Positions 1 through 8,941 of a DNA stretch of 64,000 nt are shown here, in pieces. The notes beneath the pieces were generated by a model. It made no database searches. It saw nothing but the letters and a program-made list of their open reading frames with translations, and was not told the DNA's origin. Positions within the stretch are counted from its first letter, which is position 1. Every line of letters begins with the position of its first letter. The stretch is from the NCBI RefSeq assembly GCF_017939745.1, contig NZ_JAGKQQ010000001.1:2790001-2854000 (forward strand), read 5' to 3'. The stretch is from Gemmata palustris. GTDB lineage: Bacteria; Planctomycetota; Planctomycetia; Gemmatales; Gemmataceae. The translations under genes were made by a program, and so were the position numbers.

Positions 1-72
1 TCGGGCTACACATGGGTACGCAAACGACAGACCGGACCGGGCAATAAACGGTCGATAAGAGCCGCGGATTAC

Positions 73-129
73 GCGGATGGCACGGATCTAAACCGAATAC
101 CGTTTTCGATTTAGGTCCGTGCTATCCGC
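73..129. repeat. imperfect inverted repeat
   Basis: Arms at 73-92 and 110-129 (GCGGATGGCACGGATCTAAA against TTTAGGTCCGTGCTATCCGC) pair at 18 of 20 positions around a 17-nt loop. It lies just past the stop codon of the minus-strand cytochrome gene, so its transcript could fold as a terminator, although no T-run follows. Similar 'gcggat..cacggat' palindromes are common intergenic repeats in bacteria. The first 72 bases show no gene. Confidence 0.6.
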
Positions 130-144
130 AGCATTTTTCTCAAC

Positions 145-2025
145 TCACTTCTTCGGCGGCACGACGGGCCAGCCGCCCGCCGGGGCGAGCCCGCTGTGGT
201 TGACCTGCACCCAATACTTGTAGATGTCGAAGTGCGGGTCGTTGTCCTGGTCGTGGCACTTCATGCACGCGCCGCCGACGCGGTTGAGGAGCAGTTGGTT
301 GGCGGGCGGAATGGCCTGCATTCCACGCTCTTCGGGGCCGAGTTTGGCCATTTTCTCCATGAACGCCATGTCCGGCATTTTGGCGTCCCCGGGAACGCCC
401 TGCTTCCAGAGCGCGAGGAGCGCCGTCAACTGCTTGTTCTTCGGGTCCGCGGCGTGCCCGCTGCCGGGGCCGTGGCAGCTCTCGCAGCCGACGTGTTTGA
501 GGTGCGCCGTCTTCTTCTCGTTTTCGTAACCGGACTGGTGATCGAACCCGACCGTGTGGCACCGGACGCACTCGCCGTCGTACTGGCGCAGGCTCGGGCG
601 CTTCGCGAGCTTCTCGAGCGCGTCCATTGCGTGCCCGTGTTTCGTCTTCGCCCACTGCTCGTGCTCCTTCGCGTGGCACGCCTTGCACGCATCGGACCCG
701 ACATAGGTCAGGTTCACCTTGGGGTTGAGTCCCTGTGCGTGGATCTGCGCCGCGTGCGGGACGCGGGGGTAATCTTTCCCCAAAGCGATCTCGGATTTCA
801 CCGACTTCGCGTAGTCCTCAAGGATCTTGAGCGTCTTGTTGGACTTGTAAGCCTGCTCCTCGGTGCCCGGGGTAATGAACTCTTCGCTCATCTGAACGAG
901 TTGGTACTTGAGGTCCAGCCCACCATCGGGCTTCTTGAACACCCCCAACACGCCGACGTGCTGCCCCTTGTGGCCCACCTCAATAATCAGCGTCTTGGTC
1001 CCCTGCGGTTGCTGCGGGAGGAGCGGGGGGAGCGGGTCGCTCGCCTGACACAGGATGATGTTGAACTGCGGGAAGTCCTTCGCGACGCCGACCGCGTCCG
1101 CGCTGCTGCCCTGGTAAATGAGCACGTTGAGCTTCGGCTGCTTCTTGTGGTTCTTGAGTTCGTCCCGCACGACCTTTAGAGCGTCCGGGATCTCGCTGAA
1201 ATCGATGGACGTGTCGAGCTTCTTGGTCCGGGCATCGACGGCCAGTGACTTCCCGACGATCCCGGCGATACCGATGGGCAGCGTGCCCACGTCCGCGACC
1301 TCGGTCGAACCGATCAGCGGGCGCGTGTCACCGGGCAGCACCGGGAACCGCTGGAGCCGCGGCACGATCTTGCCGGCCCCGTCCAGGCCGACCGCGTTGC
1401 CGGCGAGCGTGAACGGGCGCTGCTCCTTCTGGGCGATGTACGCGCCGAGCAACATGTCCAGTTGCGCTGTGATGTCGGTCTGGCCGACGCCCACCGCGAT
1501 GTACCCCATCTCGCGCAGCGCGTTCATCGTGGCGATGTACTTGAGCCGCCCCTGTTCGCGGACGGCGGGCTTCTCCGGGTACAGGTCGCCGAGATCGATG
1601 CCGGCAACCGGCCAGCCCTTGTCTTTCAGTGACTGGATGAAGACGGCCCGGCGCTCGAGCCCGCCGGTTTGCGGCCGGCTGCACCCGCACGGCTGGAGCA
1701 AACCGAACGTCTGCCCGGTGAAAACGAGGACCGCTTCCGGCTTCTGGCCCTTCGGCCAGCCCACGAACAGCGGGGGATTGCCCGAAACCGGCTCCTTCCC
1801 CTTGGCGGGTGCGGGCGGGTCGTCCAAGGCGCTCGAAACGAACGCTACGGACGACAACGGGTCCGCAGCCACTTCGGGCGCGATCGATTCTACGGGCGCG
1901 GCGCGTTCGACGTGCGCCGTAGGTGCTGCGACCACGCAGCCGGCGACGAGTGCGGTGGAGACGCAGAAAAATGTGGACCAACGTACCGAGGACGCGCGGG
2001 CGGGGAACGGGGTCGGATCGGTCAT
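145..2025 (-). CDS. multihaem cytochrome c with 5'-nucleotidase-like N-terminal domain
   Basis: A 626-residue exported protein. A hydrophobic segment ends in LVAGC (Cys30), a possible lipobox. Residues about 95-400 resemble the metallophosphatase/5'-nucleotidase fold in planctomycete proteins: QPCGCSRPQTGGLERRA and the DLGD motif are visible. The C-terminal third has four CxxCH haem sites (CKACH 447, CVRCH 486, CESCH 514, CMKCH 587) and starts with YVGSDACKACH, as in the cytochrome c554 family. A role in periplasmic electron transfer is inferred; the donor and acceptor are unknown, and phosphatase activity is doubtful. The start has AGGAGGA about 9 nt upstream. The gene ends 182 nt downstream of another minus-strand gene for an anchored protein. 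Confidence 0.85.
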   Translation of the reverse strand: MTDPTPFPARASSVRWSTFFCVSTALVAGCVVAAPTAHVERAAPVESIAPEVAADPLSSVAFVSSALDDPPAPAKGKEPVSGNPPLFVGWPKGQKPEAVLVFTGQTFGLLQPCGCSRPQTGGLERRAVFIQSLKDKGWPVAGIDLGDLYPEKPAVREQGRLKYIATMNALREMGYIAVGVGQTDITAQLDMLLGAYIAQKEQRPFTLAGNAVGLDGAGKIVPRLQRFPVLPGDTRPLIGSTEVADVGTLPIGIAGIVGKSLAVDARTKKLDTSIDFSEIPDALKVVRDELKNHKKQPKLNVLIYQGSSADAVGVAKDFPQFNIILCQASDPLPPLLPQQPQGTKTLIIEVGHKGQHVGVLGVFKKPDGGLDLKYQLVQMSEEFITPGTEEQAYKSNKTLKILEDYAKSVKSEIALGKDYPRVPHAAQIHAQGLNPKVNLTYVGSDACKACHAKEHEQWAKTKHGHAMDALEKLAKRPSLRQYDGECVRCHTVGFDHQSGYENEKKTAHLKHVGCESCHGPGSGHAADPKNKQLTALLALWKQGVPGDAKMPDMAFMEKMAKLGPEERGMQAIPPANQLLLNRVGGACMKCHDQDNDPHFDIYKYWVQVNHSGLAPAGGWPVVPPKK

Positions 2026-2207
2026 CGCGGATCGTCCTCCTGAGCGGCGGTGGAGTCATTCCCTCCGAAACTTCGGCAACCGCCGGGCGGCGGGTCGAGT
2101 GGCGGGGCGCACTGCATCACGAGCAGCGCGCCGACCGGACCGGGTTGCGCGGGCTGGGCAAGAACGAACCAATCGCGCCGACACTACACCCGGCACGACC
2201 GGCACGA

Positions 2208-3767
2208 TCACCCCTGTTCGCCGGAGCCCTTCACCGGAATACGAATGCGCTGGGGCTTCGGCCCCTTCACTTCGACCACCACAATAGCGTTGTTGTCGAT
2301 GGCGCCGTACTGGCGCCCGGGGGGCACCGTGGTCTTGAGTTCGTAGTACCCCTGCCCGCCGCGGTCCTCCTTCTTCACCAACTCGTACTTGATGAACCGC
2401 GGTTTGCACTCGTCTTCGACCAGTGCCAGTTCCATCCCGGTCGTCTCCGTGACCAGGGTCTCGGTGTGTACGGTCCCGGCGCGGCCCTTGAACGTGGGGA
2501 TCGTGACGTCGGTCTTGCCGGTCGCCAACCACACCGACCCGCGGACCGTCGCCGTGATCTTCACCGACTGGGGCTTGGCTCCGCCCGCCGTTATGTAGAT
2601 CGTGCGCTCCATCAGCCCGATATCGAGCCGGGCGTCGCCGATCTTCGGGCGCACGGCGACCGTGACCCGGTACGCGGCCTGCACCTTCGAGAACCGCCCC
2701 CCCCTCGCGACCTCTTCTTCCACACTCAACAGGTCCGAATTCGGGAGGCGCTCGATCTTGGTGACCTCGACGAACTGGCCCGGTGCGGTACCGGGCGGCG
2801 CCTGGACCTCGCACTTGGGGGTGTCCAGGTCGCCGAACTCCGATTCCGGCCCGCGGGTCGCGGAGAACAAGAGGAACGTGTACTCGCGGTCGCCGGTGAG
2901 TTGATTCACTTCACCCATTTCGATCAGCGGGCGCGACACCGCGCACGGCTCGGCGGCCGCGAAATAGATGGAGAACTCGTGGCTGCCCACCTGCTGCGGC
3001 GCCCCGTCCACCTGGGTCGCGAAAGTGGCACGCAGGGGAACGTTCGGCTTCTCCGCGACGGAGAACGTGAGCTCCATGATGCCCCACTGCGGCGCCCACT
3101 TGTCGGGGGTCGCGGGGGCGGCGGCCACCTTGTACGTGGCGTCGGGGGTCTCACTGAACTTGTGCTTCGTCCAGTCGAGCTTGCTGAAGTCCGCGGCCGG
3201 GTCCGCGAGCCCGACCCCGAACGCATTGAACGTGCCGATCGGCAGTGCCGCCAGCGCGGTCCGCTGCAAGTACGCCCGCGTCACCTCCGGCGGGATCGAG
3301 GCCAGGCGCCCCCCGCTGCACGCTGAGCAACTCACGCCCTTGAGCTGCATCGTGACCGTGTTCGGGTTGCGGTTCTCGAACCAGAACGCGGCCGACCGCG
3401 TTTTCTCCTTGTCCGGCTCGAAGAACCCCGCGAAGACGCGGTCCTGCACGCTGAACAAGAACTTGTCTTCTTTGGACGGATCGCGCGACGGCGCGAGCAG
3501 CGGGTACTTTTGGTACCCCGGCACCGACAAGTTCGGCGGGTCCCACATCCGGGAGTTGTTGAAAAACACGAGCGGCGGACCGCTCGAGGCGCTCTTCGCG
3601 CCGCCGACCTCCTCTTCTTTCTCCACCGGCTTCTGCGTGTACTGCGCGAAAAAGGTGACGCCGAAAATCACGCCCATCAGCGCCACAATCGGGACCACCA
3701 CCTTCAGCGTGGACTTCAGCCCACCCGCCGATCCGTTCGTCGCGCTGCTGTTTACGTCTTGGCTCAT
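2208..3767 (-). CDS. membrane-anchored periplasmic protein of unknown function
   Basis: About 519 residues with a short cytoplasmic N-terminus, one membrane helix (roughly residues 20-42, KVVVPIVALMGVIFGVTFF) and a large outer domain. A CSACSGG pair of cysteines sits near residue 145. The C-terminal part (ETTGMELAL...IRIPVKG) reads like the C-terminal half of planctomycete DUF1573 proteins, which is only a tentative resemblance. The ATG at 3767 is preferred over a GTG two codons upstream because GGAG lies 8 nt before it. It is transcribed in the same direction as the multihaem cytochrome, so the two may work together in the periplasm. The function is not recognised. Confidence 0.75.
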   Translation of the reverse strand: MSQDVNSSATNGSAGGLKSTLKVVVPIVALMGVIFGVTFFAQYTQKPVEKEEEVGGAKSASSGPPLVFFNNSRMWDPPNLSVPGYQKYPLLAPSRDPSKEDKFLFSVQDRVFAGFFEPDKEKTRSAAFWFENRNPNTVTMQLKGVSCSACSGGRLASIPPEVTRAYLQRTALAALPIGTFNAFGVGLADPAADFSKLDWTKHKFSETPDATYKVAAAPATPDKWAPQWGIMELTFSVAEKPNVPLRATFATQVDGAPQQVGSHEFSIYFAAAEPCAVSRPLIEMGEVNQLTGDREYTFLLFSATRGPESEFGDLDTPKCEVQAPPGTAPGQFVEVTKIERLPNSDLLSVEEEVARGGRFSKVQAAYRVTVAVRPKIGDARLDIGLMERTIYITAGGAKPQSVKITATVRGSVWLATGKTDVTIPTFKGRAGTVHTETLVTETTGMELALVEDECKPRFIKYELVKKEDRGGQGYYELKTTVPPGRQYGAIDNNAIVVVEVKGPKPQRIRIPVKGSGEQG

Positions 3768-3893
3768 ACCCACAGCTCCGGTGACACATCGAGGCGTCGG
3801 TGGATTCTACGTCCCGCGACGGGGAAAGGTTTGTTCTGTTGAAGTGCGGGGCGCCACAAAGGACCACTCCACAAACACCCTTCAAGCCGCGCG

Positions 3894-4027
3894 GCTAACA
3901 TTTGCTAACATTTTGGGCTCGGAGCCCGGCGAATCTCGCCAAATCGCACCAACTACTGATATTTCCAGTGAGCGGCGCACGCACGCTCGCGTTCCACCGC
4001 TAATATCCGCTGACATTGGCTAACATT
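3894..4027. repeat. element bounded by GCTAACATT motifs, copy 1
   Basis: GCTAACATTTGCTAACATTTT stands at the left end, TTCCAGT in the middle and TGACATTGGCTAACATT at the right end. A second element with the same order of motifs lies at 44132-44276. The interior sequence differs strongly while the ends are conserved, so the motif clusters rather than the interior are what repeats. The function is unknown. Confidence 0.55.
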
Positions 4028-4143
4028 ACCAGCGCGCCGACCGAGTTCTGCCCTCGAAATGTCACCCCAACCACGAGGCACTTATCGGCGGCACCACATA
4101 AGTATACGCAATAACAGTAAAATAATCCAGGGAAAGACACTCG

Positions 4144-4281
4144 AAGAGGGCTGTCTGACGAGCCGCGACCGCAAGTTGTGCTCGTGCTCCTCATCCGAGC
4201 GCGGCCGTGCTCGCAGAGGGCAGTCTGACGAGCCGCGACCGCAAGGGAGCGGGGCTGTGACTCCCGCTCCCTTGCGGTCGC
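4144..4281. repeat. 32-bp direct repeat pair plus 19-bp perfect hairpin
   Basis: The unit AGAGGGC[T/A]GTCTGACGAGC followed by CGCGACCGCAAG occurs at 4144-4175 and 4214-4245. The second copy runs into a hairpin with perfect 19-nt arms at 4235-4253 (GCGACCGCAAGGGAGCGGG) and 4263-4281. The hairpin lies about 40 nt past the stop codon of the minus-strand M16 protease gene and could end its transcript. There is no T-run, so a simple intrinsic terminator is not certain. Confidence 0.7.
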
Positions 4282-4324
4282 AGCTCGTGACAAACAGGCC
4301 ACCGGCCGCTCGCCAAAGCACCGG

Positions 4325-7174
4325 TCACTTCTTCTTTTCCAGCGGCTTGCCGTCCTTACTGATCGCGCCGACCGCGACGAGCAGGAACGTCTTCGGGTCG
4401 AGGTGCTTCTTCGCCATCGCCTGCACGTCGGCGGGCGTCACGGCCTCGACCTCTTTGCGATACTTTTCCAGGAAGTCGAACCCGAGTCCGTACCGCTCGG
4501 CCGCGAGCAGTTCCCCGGCCACGCCGGAGAGCGTCGTGAACCGGAACGGCAGGCTCCCCAGCAGGTACTTCTTCGCGTCGTCCACTTCCTGCTTGCTCGG
4601 CTCTTCGTCGCGGAGCTTGTTCACTTCCTTGAAGAAGCCGAACTTCACATCGAGGAACTTGTCCGGGAACGTCCCCACGAACCCGACAAACGTTCCGGGC
4701 TGCTTGCCCGCGGACGAGGCGATGGTCGCGTTCACGGTGTAGGCGAGGCCCAACCGGTCGCGCAAGTTGGACGACAACCGGTCCGTGAACCCGGGTCCGG
4801 TGCCGAGCACGTTGTCCATCACGAGCAGCTTGTAGTAATCGGGGTTGTCGCGTGTAACGCCGACTTGCCCGATGTACACGTGGACCTGCGCCGCGTTCGG
4901 GTCGCCGACGATCTGCTCGCCGCCGGTCGGTTTGGGCGGTGCGGCCACCTCGGGTGCCCCCAGATCCGACTTCTTCCACTCTTTCGTGAGCGCTTCAATC
5001 TTCTTGGTCATCTCGTCGGCTTTGAAATCACCCACGACGGCGATCGTGGCGAAGTTCGGCGCGAACGTCAGTTTGTGGAACGCTTTGCAGTCGGCCGCGG
5101 TGAGTTTCTCGACGATCTCCTTCTTGCCCAGCGCGGGGCGCCCACCGGGGTGCTTGCCGTACACGGTGGAGTAAAAGAGCCGGCCGGCCTTCGTCCGCGG
5201 TTGCGTTTCCGCGTCCGCGATCGCGGACAACTGCTGTTCGCGCATCCGTTCGAGCGCGTCTTCCGGGAAGCTCGGCGTCTGGATGCACTCGAACAGGAGG
5301 CCGAGACCGAGGTCCGTATCGGGCGTGAGCACGCGGAACGATCCGCCACTCGACGAGAGCGAGAGGCTCCCGCCCGTGTTTTCGATCAGGGCCGAAATCT
5401 CCTTACCCTTGTGCTTCGCGCTGCCCTCTTCGAGCAAGTTGCCCGTCAGCGTCGCGACGCCCAGCTTGTCGAGCGGCTCGCGCAACCGCACGTCGGCCAC
5501 TTCGAGCGACGCGACCACGATCGGCAGCCGGTGGTCTTCGAGCAGGATCACGGTGAGGCCGTTCGGCAGCACCACCCGCTTCGCGGCCGTCAGCGAGAAG
5601 GCGCCCCCGCCGGGGGCATCAGCTTTAAGCGCGGAGTGCGGAGCGCGGAGCGCGGAGTGCGGAGCGCGGAGCGCGGAGCGGAAGTTCGGCTTGGCTTTCA
5701 CTTCTTCTGTTCCGCGTTCCGTGTTCCGCGTTCCGAGCTTCCCAGCTTCCTTCGGAATGCTCCACACGATCGCGGACTGTTTACGCACGAGGTACTGTTT
5801 GGCGACGCGCTGAATGTCGTCCTTCGACACCTTCAGCACGCGGTCGAGGTAGTCCTGGAAGAATTTGCCCACGTCCTCGCCACCGGGGTACGTGCTGGTC
5901 CGAGCGATGGCGTCGCAAAGGCTGTGAACGCTCTCGCGTGAGAAGAGGTACGATGCCAAAATTTTGCGCCGGGCGCGAGCGAGTTCGGCGTCGGTGATCG
6001 GCTCGGCGGCGAGCTTCTCGAGTTCGGCGAACGTCAGCTCTTCGGCTTTCTTGCGATCCTTCCCTTGAAGCAGCTCCACGTTGAGCGCGAACCAGCCGGG
6101 GTAGCGCCCCGCGTAGTTACCCGCACTCACTTCTGATGCGATCCGTTCGTCTTCCACCAGTTTGCGGTACAGCCGGGATGTTTTACCGCTCGCGAGAATG
6201 TCCTGGATCACGTCCAGCACCGGGTCTTCGGGGGTACCGACCGCGACCGTGTTGAACCCGACCATCATGCGCGGGACGTCGAACTTGGACTCGAACTCTT
6301 TCCGCGCCGGCTCCTTGCGCTCCGGGTAGAACGCGGGCTTCTTGCGCGGCGGGAGTTCGCCCTTCGGAATCGGCCCGAACAGTGTCTTAATCTTCGCGAG
6401 CGCGGCGTCGGCATCGAACCCGCCGACCACGATGATCGAGGCGTTGTTCGGGTGGTACCACTTGTCGTAGTGCCGCTTGATGATTTCGGCGGTCGCCCCG
6501 CGCACGTGCTCGGTGAGCCCGATGACCGGGTGCGAGTACGGCGACGCCTTCGGCCACAGCAGCGGCAGCATCGCCTTGTATTCCAGATCCCACGGGCTGT
6601 CCTCGTTCCCCGCCAGTTCGGAGATCACGGCCCCCTTCTCCTGCTCGAACTCGTGCTTCTCATCAATGCGGATGTTCCGCATCCGGTCCGCTTCGATGTC
6701 CAGGGCGGCCTCCCAGCGGTCGGCGGCGAAGTCGAAGTGGTACACGGTCATGTCTTCGGACGTGTAGGCGTTGTTGCGCCCGCCGTTGCGCTGGGTGGCG
6801 CGGTCGATGTCACCCGGTACGAGCTTCGCGGTGCCCTTGAACATGAGGTGCTCGAGGTAGTGCGAGAGGCCCGTCTGGTCCTTCTCCTCGTCCGCGGCCC
6901 CGACCCGGTACGCGACCATCGTGGTCACGACCGGCGCCCCCTTCACCGGGAGGAGGTAAACGCGGAGCCCGTTATCGAGCGTGACCGTCTTGAGGTCTTT
7001 GAACATCCCCTGCGCGGTCTTCACCAGTTCGGCGTCATTGTTCGATTCGGGTTTGGGATCGGCGGTCCCGCCCGGAGCGGTTGCCGCGTTTAAACTTTCA
7101 CCACGTGTGGGCGTAAGTGGAACAACTAACGCGAGTGCAACGAGTGGAAACAAACCGAGCGCGAACCGCGACAT
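4325..7174 (-). CDS. M16 family zinc metallopeptidase, two-unit form
   Basis: A 949-residue pitrilysin/insulinase-type peptidase with a signal peptide (MSRFALGLFPLVALALVVPL), probably periplasmic. The N-terminal unit has the inverted zinc motif HYLEH (residues 105-109) and the downstream glutamate in EKGAVISELAG. The second unit (from about residue 520) lacks HxxEH, as expected for the inactive partner half. The start at 7174 has AAGGAC 8 nt upstream and puts the signal peptide at the N-terminus. The linker between the halves (about residues 478-516) is encoded by low-complexity sequence with a 21-bp tandem repeat giving SALRAPH twice, which looks like intergenic repeat DNA kept in frame. Confidence 0.93.
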   Translation of the reverse strand: MSRFALGLFPLVALALVVPLTPTRGESLNAATAPGGTADPKPESNNDAELVKTAQGMFKDLKTVTLDNGLRVYLLPVKGAPVVTTMVAYRVGAADEEKDQTGLSHYLEHLMFKGTAKLVPGDIDRATQRNGGRNNAYTSEDMTVYHFDFAADRWEAALDIEADRMRNIRIDEKHEFEQEKGAVISELAGNEDSPWDLEYKAMLPLLWPKASPYSHPVIGLTEHVRGATAEIIKRHYDKWYHPNNASIIVVGGFDADAALAKIKTLFGPIPKGELPPRKKPAFYPERKEPARKEFESKFDVPRMMVGFNTVAVGTPEDPVLDVIQDILASGKTSRLYRKLVEDERIASEVSAGNYAGRYPGWFALNVELLQGKDRKKAEELTFAELEKLAAEPITDAELARARRKILASYLFSRESVHSLCDAIARTSTYPGGEDVGKFFQDYLDRVLKVSKDDIQRVAKQYLVRKQSAIVWSIPKEAGKLGTRNTERGTEEVKAKPNFRSALRAPHSALRAPHSALKADAPGGGAFSLTAAKRVVLPNGLTVILLEDHRLPIVVASLEVADVRLREPLDKLGVATLTGNLLEEGSAKHKGKEISALIENTGGSLSLSSSGGSFRVLTPDTDLGLGLLFECIQTPSFPEDALERMREQQLSAIADAETQPRTKAGRLFYSTVYGKHPGGRPALGKKEIVEKLTAADCKAFHKLTFAPNFATIAVVGDFKADEMTKKIEALTKEWKKSDLGAPEVAAPPKPTGGEQIVGDPNAAQVHVYIGQVGVTRDNPDYYKLLVMDNVLGTGPGFTDRLSSNLRDRLGLAYTVNATIASSAGKQPGTFVGFVGTFPDKFLDVKFGFFKEVNKLRDEEPSKQEVDDAKKYLLGSLPFRFTTLSGVAGELLAAERYGLGFDFLEKYRKEVEAVTPADVQAMAKKHLDPKTFLLVAVGAISKDGKPLEKKK
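5629..5738. repeat. tandem and near-tandem repeats inside the M16 linker
   Basis: GCGCGGAGTGCGGAGCGCGGA, a 21-base unit, occurs twice head to tail (5629-5649 and 5650-5670), followed by a partial third copy. A second tract at about 5710-5738 alternates GTTCCGCG and GTTCCGTG. The repeats keep the reading frame of the M16 gene because the unit is seven codons long. Confidence 0.85.
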
Positions 7175-7580
7175 GATTAGTCCTTCATGACCGGGTAACG
7201 GGTTCCCCGCCAGTGTAGCGGTTCCGGCAGGAGAACACACGAAAAGAGCGCATAGTCAAAGAACCACGAAAGACGACCCCTACGGGAGCGAAGACCAATT
7301 ACACTCTTCCGCCCCGGAGGGGCCGTCTTGCATAGCACAGGGCGGAAGCACTGTGTGTCCTTGACTTCCACCGGGCAACATTGGCGGAAGTGAAGAATTC
7401 GACCTAATGCGCTTGCTTTAAGATGAAATTACCGCTAAATTCGTTCAGCTTGCTCTTGCCGCCCAATCACTACTCGCTAGCCGTTTCCCCCCGACGGCGT
7501 GACATCGGCAAACCTCAGGCACACCAATTGCATAACACCACGGCAGGCGCATTTGCGCTGCAGACCGGGACGGAGTCGCC
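7175..7580. other. intergenic region without recognised content
   Basis: This 406-bp spacer lies between the divergent M16 and DUF5658-like genes and must hold both promoters. No convincing -35/-10 pair, RNA structure or gene is seen. The interior (7390-7470) is richer in A and T than the flanking genes. Confidence 0.5.
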
Positions 7581-8072
7581 ATGTTCTGGAAGATCTTCGT
7601 GTTGCTCGGGTTAGGCGTGTTTGTGCTCCTCAGCGCCGCAGACTGGGTGTTCACTTTTACTCTATTACGTACTCATCCCAGCGCAATTGAGTCCAACCCG
7701 CTGGCGGCAGCGTGCCTGGAACAATACGGGTGGAACGGGTTAGCGGTTTACAAAGCGTTCGGAGTGCTGGCGCTCATACTGTCGGTGGTTTTGATCCTGC
7801 GCCGGCGCCCGGTCGTTGCAGCCGGGGTCGTGACGTTCGGGTGCGCGGCCCTGCTCTCGGTCACCACGTACAGTCACCAGATGCTCTGCGACCTGAACCG
7901 CGAGGCGCGCGAACTCAAGCAGACCGAGTGGCCCCAAAACGAATTGCGTGCGCCGAGCGCGGCCGACAATTCACCGATCCCGGACCGCTGCTGGTTCGCG
8001 GACGACGTGCTGGCCGCAACGAAACCCGCGACGCCGATCGCGACCGCACAAACTCGGCCACACACACGGTAA
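7581..8072 (+). CDS. DUF5658-like small membrane protein
   Basis: 163 residues with three predicted membrane helices: about 5-27, 52-73 and 78-98. The pattern of an acidic residue in the first helix (SAADWVFTFTLL) followed by ESNPLAA matches the DUF5658 family as I know it. The C-terminal 60 residues are soluble and probably cytoplasmic or disordered. GGGACGGAG lies just before the ATG. It converges on the nucleotidyltransferase-like gene with 6 nt between their stop codons. The function is unknown. Confidence 0.75.
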   Translation: MFWKIFVLLGLGVFVLLSAADWVFTFTLLRTHPSAIESNPLAAACLEQYGWNGLAVYKAFGVLALILSVVLILRRRPVVAAGVVTFGCAALLSVTTYSHQMLCDLNREARELKQTEWPQNELRAPSAADNSPIPDRCWFADDVLAATKPATPIATAQTRPHTR

Positions 8073-8078
8073 GTGGAT

Positions 8079-8663
8079 TTACCCACCGGGCGTATCGAAA
8101 AGGTGTCGCAATCGGGCCGCGAGCTCCGATGGGAACCGGTCCGGCCAAGTGGTGTCGATCAAGCCGACTTCGATGAAGTCGCGCAGATGCGTCCGGTCCT
8201 TGTCGCGGTTCGCGGTCAGCTTCATACGAACGAGCGCTTCGAGTGCGATCACACGGAACGAATCACCTGGTTCGCTCTCGGTCACGTCCGGTGCCTGAAG
8301 TTCGTCCGCCTGTTTCACCTTCTCGTTGGCAAAAATGACGTGAACCGCGTCGCGTGCCTTCGCATCGGGGCCGTCAAGAAACATGTCGATGCTGGATGAG
8401 TGTCGGTACACGAACCCGGCGGCTTCCATTGCGATTTTCGCCGCGTCAAAATCCGCGCGCCGGAGAAGAATGTCCACGTCCCGCGTATTACGCACCGCCG
8501 CCTGATCGACGCGACCGACCCATTCGGCCACCGCGTTTCCACCGATCACGGCATAGGACACATTTGCCCCATTGAGTGCGGCCACGGCACGCCGCAACCG
8601 GTCGCGTACTTGCTCCACGGCGAGGGCCACCCTTTCCCAACCGGAGATAGTTGAGTTCATCAT
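8079..8663 (-). CDS. nucleotidyltransferase-fold protein (AbiEii/MNT-like)
   Basis: About 194 residues. VSYAVIGGNAVAEWVGR followed by NTRDVDILLRR resembles the GG...R.T.DiDil core of minimal nucleotidyltransferases and AbiEii-type proteins. The rest is helical with ALVRMKL and a DRTHLRDFIEVG segment, also seen in that group. Such proteins may be toxins of toxin-antitoxin pairs, but no antitoxin-like gene is adjacent, so a toxin role is not supported. GGAGGAGG lies upstream of two consecutive ATGs (8663 and 8660). The longer reading upstream passes through the dispersed repeat at 8718-8829 and is rejected. Confidence 0.75.
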   Translation of the reverse strand: MMNSTISGWERVALAVEQVRDRLRRAVAALNGANVSYAVIGGNAVAEWVGRVDQAAVRNTRDVDILLRRADFDAAKIAMEAAGFVYRHSSSIDMFLDGPDAKARDAVHVIFANEKVKQADELQAPDVTESEPGDSFRVIALEALVRMKLTANRDKDRTHLRDFIEVGLIDTTWPDRFPSELAARLRHLFDTPGG

Positions 8664-8717
8664 CGCACCTCCTCCAACGTGCAGTCTACCAGATTCGCGC
8701 CCTTCAGTTGCGCCAAG

Positions 8718-8829
8718 CACCGGTTCGCTCCCCAGCCCTATCCACGTTTGCAATTTGCCGTGCGAGGCCAGGGTATCCACTGCCTGTGGGCTCTCCTACC
8801 GCGCAGAAGCCGGCTACAAAATCAATCAA
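8718..8829 (+). repeat. 112-bp dispersed repeat, copy A
   Basis: This copy starts CACCGGTTCGCTCCCCAG and ends with CGGCTACAAAATCAATCAA. The reverse complement of 14840-14951 matches it over the same 112-bp length, and a shorter copy lies at 15099-15148. The best conserved core is TATCCACGTTTGCAAT. It sits between the convergent ends of a minus-strand gene's leader and the HlyD gene's 3' end and has no coding capacity of its own. Confidence 0.85.
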
Positions 8830-8941
8830 AACGAGACCGTATGGTGCGGCCTAACACGCATCGGCCAGGCAGCGCAAGCGATTACACCCATCAGGTTGGC
8901 GCCGGAAGTGTCGAATCACCGATTCCGGCGCGGGCTGCGCG

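Larger units (their letters stand above)
3768..4324. other. repeat-rich intergenic region
   Basis: No gene is supported here. The region holds two separate repeat structures, entered separately: an element bounded by GCTAACATT motifs (3894-4027), and two direct copies of a 32-base unit with a long hairpin (4144-4281). The reading frames that cross it have no ribosome binding sites or family resemblance. Confidence 0.7.

Noticed and set aside
196-1179. Plus-strand reading frame of 327 codons opposite the cytochrome gene
   Set aside because: It is antisense to a gene with clear haem motifs; the Leu/Val/Arg-rich product is typical of shadow frames in GC-rich DNA.
8079-8663. Toxin of an AbiE/MNT toxin-antitoxin pair
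   Set aside because: The fold fits, but there is no partner gene on either side.
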